NCBI RefSeq assembly: GCF_011050415.1
Contig: NZ_DRFS01000023.1
Coordinates: 55,440 to 119,439, forward strand
Source: Halomonas sp.
Lineage (GTDB): Bacteria > Pseudomonadota > Gammaproteobacteria > Pseudomonadales > Halomonadaceae
DNA: 64,000 nt
Reading direction: 5' to 3'
The notes beneath the pieces are model-generated. The model saw nothing but the letters and a program-made list of their open reading frames with translations. It was not told the origin of the DNA and made no database searches. Position 1 is the first letter of the stretch. Each line of letters opens with the position of its first letter. This document shows, in pieces, positions 46,591-55,687 of the stretch. Both the position numbers and the translations under genes were made by a program.

Positions 46591-47802
46591 TCAATAAGAA
46601 CGAGTTATACGCTGCACTTGGAGCTTTCCCGTCTGGTCATCTAATCGCTGATTTCTGCCAGCCAATAAGGCAAAACCACAGCAAAGGGTTATAAGCACAA
46701 TTAATACCCAAGCAATATGCCCAGTGTTAGCGCCCGCCTGAAGTAAAACGCCTACGCCAAAGGGACCTAAAGCAGCGAGTGTATAGCCACCGCCCTGAAC
46801 AAGCCCTGAGAGCTGTCCTGCCAGCCGTGAGTTGGCGGTGCGTAGGACTAGTAAGCTTAAGGCGAGGCTAAAGCTGCCTCCTTGACCTATGCCGAGTAGG
46901 GCCGCCCCTGGCCATTTCCAAACTAGTGGTGCGATGAGTAGCATCCACAGGCCTAGGCCTGTGCTCAATAACACAAGTAGCAGGGCAGGGCGCTGGTCAC
47001 GCCCCATACGTGCAAGCCAAGGAGCCCCCAGTGCAGAAGCTAACTGACACATAATAGAAACCGCCATAGTCCAACCTGCGTCAGCTTCGTTGTAACCGCG
47101 GTAGACCAGCAGTGTCGGTAGCCAGCCAAACACAATATAGGCCATGGAAGATTGTATCCCCATAAACAGCATGACGTGCCATGTGAGCGGTTGTTTAAGC
47201 AGTCTTAAAGTACCGCTATTGGCTGAGGTGAGCGGTGCTGATGAGGATGTGCGTGGCATTTTGAAGTGCCATACCACTAGAGCGAACAGTGACAGTAACG
47301 ACCAGCTCATTAAGCTAGCTTGCCAACTGCCAAGCAGTTGGGTCAGCGGTACACTAAGCCCGGCCCCTAGGGCGCCCCCCAAGCAGAGCGCCATCGTGTA
47401 GAGGCCGGTAAGTAAATCAGCGCTATCAGGAAGTTCACGTTTCACTAAAGCAGGCAGTAAGGTGCCGCCAATACCAATCGCAGCGCCAGCCATGGCTGAG
47501 CCTACGAAAAGCACACCGGGGAGTGGCAGTCCACGCAAAATAAGTCCAGCCGCCAACAGTAAAAGTGCTGCGCTGAGCGTCCTTTCACTACCAAAGTGTT
47601 TAGCTAGGGTGGGTGCAAGTGGGGCAAACAAACCCAGGAAAAGTACCGGAAGGGTGGTGAGTAAGCCTGCGGCGGTTGCCGATAGCCCAGCCGTTTCCTG
47701 AAGCCGAGTGAGTAAGGGGGCAACCGATGACATGGCGGGGCGTAAGTTAAGCCCCACCACTACCATCAGTAAGATAAATGTAATTGACCGACGAGATGCC
47801 AT
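46591..47802 (-). CDS. CynX/NimT family MFS transporter
   Basis: This 403-residue inner-membrane protein has 12 hydrophobic helices. The N-terminal VVVGLNLRPAMSSVAPLLTRLQETAGLSATAAGLLTT region is characteristic of the CynX/NimT (cyanate/nitroimidazole) branch. The substrate is not determined. It sits between a gene of unknown function (15 bases upstream) and ansA (17 bases downstream) and may carry an amino-acid-related solute. The ribosome-binding site (AGGG) is weak. Confidence 0.85.
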   Translation of the reverse strand: MASRRSITFILLMVVVGLNLRPAMSSVAPLLTRLQETAGLSATAAGLLTTLPVLFLGLFAPLAPTLAKHFGSERTLSAALLLLAAGLILRGLPLPGVLFVGSAMAGAAIGIGGTLLPALVKRELPDSADLLTGLYTMALCLGGALGAGLSVPLTQLLGSWQASLMSWSLLSLFALVVWHFKMPRTSSSAPLTSANSGTLRLLKQPLTWHVMLFMGIQSSMAYIVFGWLPTLLVYRGYNEADAGWTMAVSIMCQLASALGAPWLARMGRDQRPALLLVLLSTGLGLWMLLIAPLVWKWPGAALLGIGQGGSFSLALSLLVLRTANSRLAGQLSGLVQGGGYTLAALGPFGVGVLLQAGANTGHIAWVLIVLITLCCGFALLAGRNQRLDDQTGKLQVQRITRSY

Positions 47803-47817
47803 GCTGAGCCCTGGCGC

Positions 47818-48321
47818 TTACTTAAGGTGAGGGCGCAAGTCTCCACGAACGGCATCAAGTAGCGTGATAAAATGATAATCCTGCGGAGCATCCAAGCAGT
47901 CTACCCTTACCGTGGTACGCATACCTTTATCCATGTGCAGCTGATCAAATATCTCAAGGGTAAGCTTACGTGCTGGCTTATCTCCTGCTGCCATAATGCC
48001 GTCTTCAAGCGAGAACGTTTCAACTAAAGTGACACGTACGCGTGTGCTGTTGCCCTCGCTAAGCACGCGTCTTACAAATAGCCAGCCTTCACAGGGTAAG
48101 GCATGGTTATCTTCACGCTGACGCAGAAAAATTGTACGGTAGCAGGCGCCTTCAATAGAGGCTTTTTCAGCCATGCTTCGATAAGCCTGAACCACTTGAT
48201 TGGCTGTGGCGCGGGCGTCCTCTAAACGCTGCACAATCCCTTGGTGTTCTCGGCTGAGCTGCTCTTGACGTTGAAATGTCAGCCATTGGCGGTAATCGGC
48301 CATGAGTTGGGATGATGCCAT
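47818..48321 (-). CDS. Uncharacterised soluble protein, 167 residues
   Basis: I do not recognise the family. The first ~60 residues are helical and rich in Gln, Glu and Arg (possible coiled coil), followed by a mixed strand region with GWLFVRRVL and LTLEIFDQLHMD. There is no signal peptide or membrane segment. The ATG at 48321 has CGGAG six bases before it; a GTG two codons upstream is possible. It precedes the MFS transporter and ansA on the same strand and may be co-transcribed with them. Confidence 0.7.
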   Translation of the reverse strand: MASSQLMADYRQWLTFQRQEQLSREHQGIVQRLEDARATANQVVQAYRSMAEKASIEGACYRTIFLRQREDNHALPCEGWLFVRRVLSEGNSTRVRVTLVETFSLEDGIMAAGDKPARKLTLEIFDQLHMDKGMRTTVRVDCLDAPQDYHFITLLDAVRGDLRPHLK

Positions 48322-48428
48322 AATCACTCCGTGAAAAAATGTTCATGCCTGAAGGCTGGAAATAAATGCTAAAAACAGCGGCTTGGAATATGCAAGGGAG
48401 CTACCTTCGCATATTCCAGCACTAGGAG

Positions 48429-49685
48429 CTAGCGTCTAACGCGACGTTTACGTTCACCAGCAGTATTGGCACTTTGGCCTTCGGGTTTGCGTTTAGCGCG
48501 TGGCTGCCGTTGGTTGCGGCGACCGTTTTCGATGGGTTCAGGCTTAATGTTTGGATCAGGCTCAAAACCGGGTTCGATATGCTTTGGCAGTGTCTGTTTA
48601 ATTAACCGCTCGATATTGCCTAGCAGGGCGTGCTCGTCGACACAGACCAGCGATACCGCTTCGCCATTACTGCCAGCGCGACCAGTACGGCCAATGCGGT
48701 GAACGTAATCTTCGGCCACATTGGGTAGGTCGAAATTGACAACATGCGGTAGCTCATTGATATCCAAGCCGCGTGCAGCGATATCGGTCGCTACAAGTAC
48801 CTGCAGGTCACCACTCTTAAAAGCGCTAAGTGCACGAGTACGAGCCCCTTGGCTTTTATTGCCATGGATCGCCATGGCAGGTATATCCTGCTTGGAGAGC
48901 TGCTCGGCAAGGCGGTTTGCACCATGTTTGGTACGCGTAAATACCAGTACTTGAAACCAGCCATTCTGCTGGATTAGATGGGCTAATAACTCACGCTTTT
49001 TCTCACGATCTACGCGGTAAATAGCCTGCTCGATTCTCTCAGCCGTGGTATTGCGTGGCGCCACTTCAATGAGTGCAGGATTATCTAATAGCTGTTGCGC
49101 AAGCGTTTGAATTTCGTTTGAAAATGTTGCTGAAAAAAGCAGGTTTTGGCGTTTTTTAGGCACCAGGCGGAGCAAGCGCTTAATGTCGTGGATAAAGCCC
49201 ATATCCAACATACGGTCTGCTTCATCTAGCACTAAGATTTCAACCGTGGATAGGTCCACGTGACCCTGTTGGTGTAGGTCCAACAAGCGACCTGGTGTGG
49301 CGATAAGTACGTCCAGGCCTGTTTTTAGTGCGTCAATTTGGGGCTGTTGGCCAACGCCGCCAAAGATAATGTGAGAGCGCAGCGATAGATGTTGGCCATA
49401 GGTTGCTACACTCTCACCGACTTGAGCAGCCAGCTCGCGTGTCGGTGTCAGCACCAGCGCACGCACCTGACGTCTGCCGGGACGTTTGCCATCTTTTAGC
49501 CGTTGTAACATCGGAAGAGTAAAGCCCGCTGTTTTGCCGGTGCCGGTTTGGGCGCTGGCTAACATATCGCGACCTTCTAATACGACAGGGATTGCCTTTC
49601 GCTGAATAGGAGTAGGTTCGGTGTAACCTTGCGCTGTGACAGCGCGTAACAAATCGGCGTGCAGGCCAAGATCAGAAAAGCTCAT
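48429..49685 (-). CDS. rhlE: DEAD-box RNA helicase, RhlE-like
   Basis: This ATP-dependent RNA helicase has the full motif set: the Q-motif in [20 protein letters not shown] (Walker A), [21 protein letters not shown] (DEAD), SATFS, the second RecA domain with ARGLDI and [10 protein letters not shown]. After the core, the C-terminus is a basic RNA-binding tail (residues ~375-418) rich in Arg and Lys. Relatives aid ribosome assembly and RNA decay, often in the cold. GGAGAACGC precedes the ATG. A 295-base gap with no recognised element separates it from the next gene. Confidence 0.92.
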   Translation of the reverse strand: MSFSDLGLHADLLRAVTAQGYTEPTPIQRKAIPVVLEGRDMLASAQTGTGKTAGFTLPMLQRLKDGKRPGRRQVRALVLTPTRELAAQVGESVATYGQHLSLRSHIIFGGVGQQPQIDALKTGLDVLIATPGRLLDLHQQGHVDLSTVEILVLDEADRMLDMGFIHDIKRLLRLVPKKRQNLLFSATFSNEIQTLAQQLLDNPALIEVAPRNTTAERIEQAIYRVDREKKRELLAHLIQQNGWFQVLVFTRTKHGANRLAEQLSKQDIPAMAIHGNKSQGARTRALSAFKSGDLQVLVATDIAARGLDINELPHVVNFDLPNVAEDYVHRIGRTGRAGSNGEAVSLVCVDEHALLGNIERLIKQTLPKHIEPGFEPDPNIKPEPIENGRRNQRQPRAKRKPEGQSANTAGERKRRVRR

Positions 49686-49955
49686 GCGTTCTCCGCAATC
49701 ACCTAGTGAGTCAGTACTGGTAAGTAGTTGTTATCACTAGATGTAATGTTCAAAAAGCGAGGTTGATTCACCTTCGCGGCAGCGAAGTGTGCCAGATATT
49801 TCACTAGGCCGCGATGGTCGTTGGTTAGCCGTGATTGACCGTGACAGGTGACAAGAGAGTTACAGCGCGAAACAGCGCTGTATTCTGATGTGCACGGACA
49901 CATCTGAATACATTCGTGTCAGTAATAAGCCGGGCAGTGTAACACGGTTATAACA

Positions 49956-49976
49956 AGGCAGCTTGTTTAGCTGCCT
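49956..49976 (-). terminator. Possible terminator downstream of the HhH-domain gene
   Basis: AGGCAGC and GCTGCCT form a 7-bp stem around TTGTTTA just after the stop of the helix-hairpin-helix gene. The minus-strand tail (TGTTATAA) is only mildly T-rich. Confidence 0.45.
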
Positions 49977-49980
49977 CGTG

Positions 49981-50460
49981 TCAGCTAGGTGGCTGATCAC
50001 GTAACGATAAAAGGCGCGCCAAGGTCGAAGGCGGTAGCTCAAGGGCTTCAAGCGTTTGGGGGGTTAGCGAGTAAAGCGCTTCAGGGGTGAAAATGCCACT
50101 CTGAAATAGTTGACGGGCAGTGGCTGGACCTATGCCCTCAACGGCGAGCAGTTGGCGCGCGAAAAGTGAGATAAATTGGTTTTTTTCTTGATCCTCAAGC
50201 GTCGCTTGGTAATCCTTAAAATATTGCCCCGCTTGAAGGGTAATAAAATGCTCAATGCGTTGAAGGGCATCCGACGCTGAGCTATCGAGCGTGTAAACGG
50301 CTAACTGGTCGCTAAGTGCATCGTGGCTATGCAGTGCGGTTTCAAGAGTTGCCAGCGATGCCTCGTCATCTAGTAATGAGGTCACCGTTTGCATTAGGGC
50401 GTCAATGCCATCCCGTAATTGCTCAACAGGTAGGGGCGTTGGATGTTCATCACTTGTCAT
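49981..50460 (-). CDS. Helix-hairpin-helix domain protein of unknown function
   Basis: This 159-residue protein has an acidic, helical N-terminal part (residues ~1-105) and a C-terminal helix-hairpin-helix motif, AVEGIGPATARQLFQSGIFTPEALYSLTP, of the non-sequence-specific DNA-binding kind. No catalytic motif is visible, and I do not recognise a full-length family. It precedes nothing on the same strand closely except rhlE about 300 bases on, and follows pqiC by 36 bases, so it may be the last gene of the pqi unit. Confidence 0.7.
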   Translation of the reverse strand: MTSDEHPTPLPVEQLRDGIDALMQTVTSLLDDEASLATLETALHSHDALSDQLAVYTLDSSASDALQRIEHFITLQAGQYFKDYQATLEDQEKNQFISLFARQLLAVEGIGPATARQLFQSGIFTPEALYSLTPQTLEALELPPSTLARLLSLRDQPPS

Positions 50461-50496
50461 ATGAGCCGCCTTACAATGGCTTGAGTTAATAATAGT

Positions 50497-51117
50497 TTAG
50501 TCGAAATAAGCGCCTGAGCGTATATCATCAGCAATGAGCTCGGCAGTTTTATCCCAGCTACTGCTTAAAGCGCGCACTAGCGCAGGATAACCATCTTCCT
50601 CAAGAGAAGTTTCGGCATAAAAATTTTCCATTGCCAGCATCTCACCCTCAGCATTCACTAGTTGCCACTGACCGCTTGCAACGGCTAAACCGTCAAAACG
50701 CCCCTGAAACTGGTCAACTTCGATGCGCAGTGTTAATGCGCCGGGTTGGCTTCCTTCAGCACGGACAACTCTGAGAGTGGGCAGTGTTTGTGACAAGCGG
50801 GCGCGAAGGCCTCGCTCTAGCTGGCGGCCTAACCCTTCTGCCCATTGATGTTCACGTGCCGCATTCAACGTAATGTCGTCCAACTGCATTACGATACCTT
50901 CAACATCCAGATAGTGAGCCAGCCGAGGGGCACTAAGGCGAAGTGTTCCTTCTGGCTGGGCAGGTGCGCTGGTTAGCTGACCGCTTGTGAGCATATAGCG
51001 TGCTGGCGGCGTAACGCTGCTGGCGCAAGCAGTTACTAACAGGCAGGCCATTAGCAATGCTAGGCACCTTAACCATGAAAACCTACCTGTCCCTATCAAG
51101 TTACGTGTCATCGACAT
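50497..51117 (-). CDS. pqiC: PqiC, outer-membrane lipoprotein of the Pqi transport complex
   Basis: This lipoprotein of about 206 residues has a signal peptide and the lipobox LVTACAS (lipidated Cys). The rest is the ABC-transport auxiliary domain (DUF330/PqiC), with ARYMLTSGQL after the lipobox. In E. coli PqiC sits in the outer membrane and docks with the PqiB tunnel. The ATG at 51117 follows AAGGAG; an earlier reading from 51165 would overlap pqiB. It lies ten bases after the pqiB stop. Confidence 0.92.
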   Translation of the reverse strand: MSMTRNLIGTGRFSWLRCLALLMACLLVTACASSVTPPARYMLTSGQLTSAPAQPEGTLRLSAPRLAHYLDVEGIVMQLDDITLNAAREHQWAEGLGRQLERGLRARLSQTLPTLRVVRAEGSQPGALTLRIEVDQFQGRFDGLAVASGQWQLVNAEGEMLAMENFYAETSLEEDGYPALVRALSSSWDKTAELIADDIRSGAYFD

Positions 51118-51127
51118 ACTTAGCTCC

Positions 51128-52813
51128 TTATTCACGTGGCGCACGCGGGATGGGGTCTTGCGCATCTAGGTTGTCGAACAGCAGTGCTCTTGGGTTTTCA
51201 TTTAGTGTGCGTGTCAGTGGCTGCAAATCACGCATCAAGCGATCCAGGCGTTCAATGGCGCTCGTTAGCTCCTGGTAGGCAGGAGACGAGGGCGATAAAC
51301 CTTGCATTGTGCTGCGTAGCTCATCAAGCGTTGCATTTAAGTTGCCACCCACCGCTTGTGTCTCCGGGTCACTAAGCAATTGATTAAGTGAAGCACTGAC
51401 ATCACGGACTTCGTTAAGCACGCTTTCCGAAGCCTGCAGGTTACGGTCTAGTCCGGCTAATAGAGGCTCAACTTCAAGCGCGTTGAGCTTCTCTAATAAA
51501 TCGGTAACTTGCGCCTGTATCTGGGCAAAACCTCCGGCAACCGTAGGGAATACGTTAAGATCCGAGAACTGTTCGGGGACATACTCATCGGCTAGGTCAC
51601 GTTGGAAGTTTAAGTCTACAAACAGAGCGCCCGTCAGCAGGCTGCCACTTTTCAACGAGGCACGTAGCCCTAGCCCGAACATACGATTGAAGCGTGCTTC
51701 CCACTCACCCAGGTCGATGTCGCTATTTTCAATACCGAGCCGCTGAGGCTCTATGCGGATGAGTACGGGAATCGCAAACCGCGCGCGTGAGTCAGGCTGA
51801 GGAGCGGTAAAATTCCACGGTACAGCAGCGACAGTTCCCATGCGTACGCCGCGAAATTCAACTGGCGCACCTCTCGATAAGCCGCGCACAGTTTCATCTA
51901 CGAGTAGTACATATTCCAAGTAGCGATTGAACGTCCCTTCCCGTGCCTCATCTTCATCGGCATAAAGCGTAAAACGTGTATTGGCTTCAACGGGCTGCCC
52001 CATAGGAAGATCTTCAGGTACGCCGAAGGTAACGCCTCCGCCGAGTAGCGCTTCTAGGGACTCAACGTTGACGCGGACGCCATCGGCACCTAACCGAAAA
52101 TCAACGCCACTGGTGGTCCAAAAGCGTGTGCTGTCGGTAACGAGCTGTGTATAGGGTTCTTCAATAAAGACCTGATGTTGCATAGTTCGTGAGGCAGCAT
52201 CAAAGCGGTTCTCTTCGATACGCCCTACGGTATAACCTTGATAAGAAACCGGGTCGCCGACGCGTAGTGAATTGCCTAGCTGGCTGGTTAAGCTAAGGCG
52301 CAGTCCCGCTTGGCCGCTGGGCGCGACAGGCGGAATATCACTTACTGGGAATTCCCGACGAGGGGCTTCTTGGGTGCCGGGTTCAAGCTGTATGTAAGCG
52401 CCGGACAATACTGTTCCCAAACCGCTGATCCCTTCACGACCAATGCGGGGCTTCACTACCCAGAAGCGACTGTCTTCACGCAGCATGTCTTCCACGCCTG
52501 GTTGAATACGTGCAGTCATCACGGCGTGGGATAGATCATCGGACAAGCGTACGGTCTGAACCCGGCCAATTTCGACATTGCGACTGCGAATTAACGTGTT
52601 ACCTGCCTCAATGCCTTCAGCGCTATCCATGGTGAGCGTTACCAGCGTGCCGCGACTTGAGTAGTTGTCATATACCAGCCATAAGCCAATCGCGATGGCA
52701 ACGATAGGAACCACCCAAATCGGAGATAAACGAGTCTGACGCGATGTTTTGGCTTTATTTAAATCAGTTTCATCTGATGGGTCAGTGTTCGGCGTTAATG
52801 TTTCGTTAGCCAT
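51128..52813 (-). CDS. pqiB: PqiB, MCE-domain intermembrane transport protein
   Basis: PqiB forms a periplasm-spanning tunnel that moves lipids between the membranes. The 561-residue protein has a cytosolic N-terminus, one TM helix (SPIWVVPIVAIAIGLWLVY), three MCE repeats (starting near residues 45, 160 and 285) and a C-terminal helical region with coiled-coil character (residues ~435-545), as in the E. coli syringe-like needle. The ATG at 52813 is taken rather than the TTG codons before it. It overlaps pqiA by eight bases. Confidence 0.93.
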   Translation of the reverse strand: MANETLTPNTDPSDETDLNKAKTSRQTRLSPIWVVPIVAIAIGLWLVYDNYSSRGTLVTLTMDSAEGIEAGNTLIRSRNVEIGRVQTVRLSDDLSHAVMTARIQPGVEDMLREDSRFWVVKPRIGREGISGLGTVLSGAYIQLEPGTQEAPRREFPVSDIPPVAPSGQAGLRLSLTSQLGNSLRVGDPVSYQGYTVGRIEENRFDAASRTMQHQVFIEEPYTQLVTDSTRFWTTSGVDFRLGADGVRVNVESLEALLGGGVTFGVPEDLPMGQPVEANTRFTLYADEDEAREGTFNRYLEYVLLVDETVRGLSRGAPVEFRGVRMGTVAAVPWNFTAPQPDSRARFAIPVLIRIEPQRLGIENSDIDLGEWEARFNRMFGLGLRASLKSGSLLTGALFVDLNFQRDLADEYVPEQFSDLNVFPTVAGGFAQIQAQVTDLLEKLNALEVEPLLAGLDRNLQASESVLNEVRDVSASLNQLLSDPETQAVGGNLNATLDELRSTMQGLSPSSPAYQELTSAIERLDRLMRDLQPLTRTLNENPRALLFDNLDAQDPIPRAPRE

Positions 52814-54170
52814 CAACAATATCCTTGGTGGCCGTTTTACGGCGGGCAGAAGAGGGTAAGGGCGTATCCCAAATTAAACGTGGATCAAAAGTCATCGCTG
52901 CCAACATGGTTAACACAACCACACAGCCGAAGGCGAGCGCTGCAGGCCCGGGTGTAATTGACATCAATGAGCCAGCGCGAATCAAAGCAACTAAAATGGC
53001 CACAACAAATACATCGACCATTGACCATCGGCCAATGAATTCCGTTAAGCGATAAAGCCGCGTACGGCTGTTAGCATTTAATACATTACTACGTCTAACG
53101 ACTATGCAAAGCCATGTTAAAGCGACCAATTTACCCACTGGTACGATAACGCTGGCAATAAAGATAACTGCTGCAATAGGCCAGGAGCCCATTTGAATGA
53201 GCTGAACAACACCGCCAATAATGGTCGAGGGAGAGGAGTGGCCAAGACTGGTAGTGGTCATAATGGGATAGACGTTAGCAGGAATATACATAATCGCCGA
53301 CGCGCCCAATAGAGCCCATGTGCGCTGTAGGCTATGAGGCAGGCGTTGATGAAGTTTTTCATGGCAACGGCTACAGTATCCTCGGCCTTGGTCGGACAGC
53401 CGATTTATAAGCCCACAGGTGGGGCAGCCAGTTAGATTTTGTTCTGCAGCAGGGCGCCCGGTTTGAGTGCCTTCAGGCGCTAATGGTTCTCCCTCCAATG
53501 AAAACCACATCCAATCAGCGTCAATCGATTGCGTGGTCATGAGTAGTAGCATGGCAAAAGCGCAAAACGCCCAAAATGAGATGCCTAATTCAATTTGCGC
53601 TATTCCGACTATTTTAATAAGGCTGACCAACGCGCCAATAATAAATACATCGGCCATCATCCACGGTATTAGGTGTGCCAACGTACGGGCGATATCCCTG
53701 CTATAGGGCAAGGGGCGGTCGCGTAGCAAGCCAAATTGTAGCCAAATGACACCCAGCAAATAAACTGCGGGAAGCACGACAATGGTCATTATAACGGCAA
53801 TGGCAACGAGTGGCTGGTGAAAGCCAATTAAGGTAGTGGCCGTTTGAGACAGCTCAATTCGGTTACCAATGCCACTGACAGAGAAGCTAATGAACGGGAA
53901 CGAGATGGCTAGCACCAGGGCGGTAAGTGCCGCAATGGCCAAGGCCATGCTTCGCTGCGCCGGAAAGCGGTGTCGCTTGACCAACACGTGTGAACAGCGG
54001 GGGCAGGACGCTTTTTCGCCAGCATTTAATGGGGGTAGAGCAGATACCCAGTCGCACTCATGACAGGCACGCAGGCGTCGCCGCTGAGTTCTAACCTCAG
54101 GCGGTGAGCGGTCAACGAGAGGTGTGTTGACCGTTAGATTAGGACGTTTGATCAATCGATGTTGAGCCAA
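52806..54170 (-). CDS. pqiA: PqiA, paraquat-inducible membrane protein
   Basis: PqiA is the inner-membrane partner of PqiBC in envelope lipid homeostasis. The 454 residues form two similar halves, each with a zinc ribbon followed by four TM helices: CHECDWVSALPPL...CPRCSHVL near residue 35 and GCPTCGLINRL...CSRCHEKL near residue 250. The frame opens at a TTG (54170) with no ATG before residue 74, which is already inside the first TM region, and an upstream stop lies only four codons before the TTG. The start is therefore non-ATG and lacks a clear ribosome-binding site. It is divergent from the antiporter gene. Confidence 0.9.
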   Translation of the reverse strand: MAQHRLIKRPNLTVNTPLVDRSPPEVRTQRRRLRACHECDWVSALPPLNAGEKASCPRCSHVLVKRHRFPAQRSMALAIAALTALVLAISFPFISFSVSGIGNRIELSQTATTLIGFHQPLVAIAVIMTIVVLPAVYLLGVIWLQFGLLRDRPLPYSRDIARTLAHLIPWMMADVFIIGALVSLIKIVGIAQIELGISFWAFCAFAMLLLMTTQSIDADWMWFSLEGEPLAPEGTQTGRPAAEQNLTGCPTCGLINRLSDQGRGYCSRCHEKLHQRLPHSLQRTWALLGASAIMYIPANVYPIMTTTSLGHSSPSTIIGGVVQLIQMGSWPIAAVIFIASVIVPVGKLVALTWLCIVVRRSNVLNANSRTRLYRLTEFIGRWSMVDVFVVAILVALIRAGSLMSITPGPAALAFGCVVVLTMLAAMTFDPRLIWDTPLPSSARRKTATKDIVDG

Positions 54171-54457
54171 AAACCAAAACTCTCAGTGCGTGTTTTAAGT
54201 AAAGCTACTAGGATGTGGCGGATTAAGCTGTCAAATTCGCTATTTAGCAAGTCTATCTGCCTGAATAGTGTCTAAAAAACGTTATGAAGGCGCTTGACCA
54301 CAGCAACGTTTAAATAACGATGCTGCGGCGCAGCGGCTAGAGATCAACATGTAGTGTATGAAAAACATAATAGTATGAGTGGGAAGCGACACATACGTTG
54401 CTAATCAATCTTACCTAGAAGAAATAGTGCCTGGAATTAAGCCATGAAGGAAATGAA

Positions 54458-55435
54458 ATGTTACTTCCCTTATTAGCGGTCTTGCTTGGCTTGGCATTGC
54501 TCGTGTGGAGTGCTGAGAAATTTATTGATGGAGCGGCGGCAACGTCCCGCTGGCTTGGACTTTCGCCACTACTGATTGGCATGCTGGTTATCGGCTTTGG
54601 CACATCAGCGCCAGAAATGATGGTGTCGGTTTTGGCAGCTATTGATGGAAATCCAGGTTTGGCGGTGGGAAATGCCTACGGTTCGAATATTGCCAATATT
54701 GGTTTAATCCTGGGTTTAGTAGCGCTTATTTCGCCTCTTGCTGTTCACTCAAGCGTTATTCGTAAAGAAATGCCGTTATTAATGCTGGTTATGCTGGCCA
54801 CAGGCTTAATGCTGCTGGATGGGTTCGTGGCGCGCTGGGAGGCCATATGTTTATTGCTGGCGCTGGTGGTGTTTATTGTTGTTAGCATTGTACGTTCACG
54901 CAATCAGCCAGCGGATGCGTTGGAAGCTGAGGTAGCTGAAACCTTGGATAGCAAGCCAATGTCCCGTGGTAAATCCATTATGTGGACATTGGTGGGTTTG
55001 GTGTTTTTGATTGCAAGTTCTCGCTTACTGGTCTGGGGCGCTGTTGAAATTGCGTTACGTTTCGGAGTGAGCGACTTGATTATCGGATTAACTGTAGTTG
55101 CTATAGGTACATCGCTACCAGAACTAGCTTCTTCGATTAGCGCGTTGCGCCGTAAAGAGCACGATCTGGTGCTAGGCAATGTGGTTGGTTCAAATTTGTT
55201 CAATAGCCTGGCGGTGGTGGGCTTAGCTGGTGTGATTGCCCCCATTGACGCCGGTCGTGAAGTATTAGTTCGCGACTGGAGTGTGATGACAGGAATGACG
55301 CTGTTGATGATTATTTTTGCGTTCTCCTGGCGTGGCCGTCCGCGGCGTATTAATCGCCTGGAAGGGGGCATCCTGTTAGGGCTATTCATTGCTTACACCG
55401 GCTATATGGTGAGCATCGTTGTTATGTCCAGATAG
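54458..55435 (+). CDS. Calcium/sodium antiporter (CaCA family, YrbG-like)
   Basis: This 325-residue inner-membrane protein has ten or so helices and two alpha repeats, the hallmark of the family: GFGTSAPEMMVSV with GNAYGSNIANIGLILG in the first half, and AIGTSLPELASSISA with GNVVGSNLFNSLAVVG in the second. The acidic residues of the repeats bind the cations. The exact ion is not determinable. AAGGAAATGAA precedes the ATG. Confidence 0.92.
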   Translation: MLLPLLAVLLGLALLVWSAEKFIDGAAATSRWLGLSPLLIGMLVIGFGTSAPEMMVSVLAAIDGNPGLAVGNAYGSNIANIGLILGLVALISPLAVHSSVIRKEMPLLMLVMLATGLMLLDGFVARWEAICLLLALVVFIVVSIVRSRNQPADALEAEVAETLDSKPMSRGKSIMWTLVGLVFLIASSRLLVWGAVEIALRFGVSDLIIGLTVVAIGTSLPELASSISALRRKEHDLVLGNVVGSNLFNSLAVVGLAGVIAPIDAGREVLVRDWSVMTGMTLLMIIFAFSWRGRPRRINRLEGGILLGLFIAYTGYMVSIVVMSR

Positions 55436-55452
55436 TTGTTATGTATGCAGAA

Positions 55453-55490
55453 ATGACAGTCACTGTCATAGCGCACTGCTATGGTGCGCT
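55453..55490. promoter_or_regulatory. Two adjacent inverted repeats upstream of cioAB
   Basis: ATGACAGTCACTGTCAT (55453-55469) is a perfect 17-base palindrome (8-1-8). AGCGCAC (55470-55476) pairs with GTGCGCT (55484-55490) immediately beside it. The first could be a regulator operator; the second could be part of a terminator for the antiporter gene, though it has no T-run. They lie 200-235 bases before cioA. No ANR/FNR-type TTGAT-N4-ATCAA was recognised in the gap. Confidence 0.5.
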
Positions 55491-55687
55491 GTGCGTCAAT
55501 GCGACACATCTTAGACGCTCATTTACTATTATATGATGGCTGTCCAACTTGGCATGATTGTAACAATTTAATAGCAGTATTAAGAAATAAGCTTAGTGCT
55601 TATAACTAAAAGTGCGGTGCCGAAAAGGCTCGACTAAGCTTGTGTTAACCCATTGATGGGAAACCTATTCAGTCTTAGGAGAGTGAA

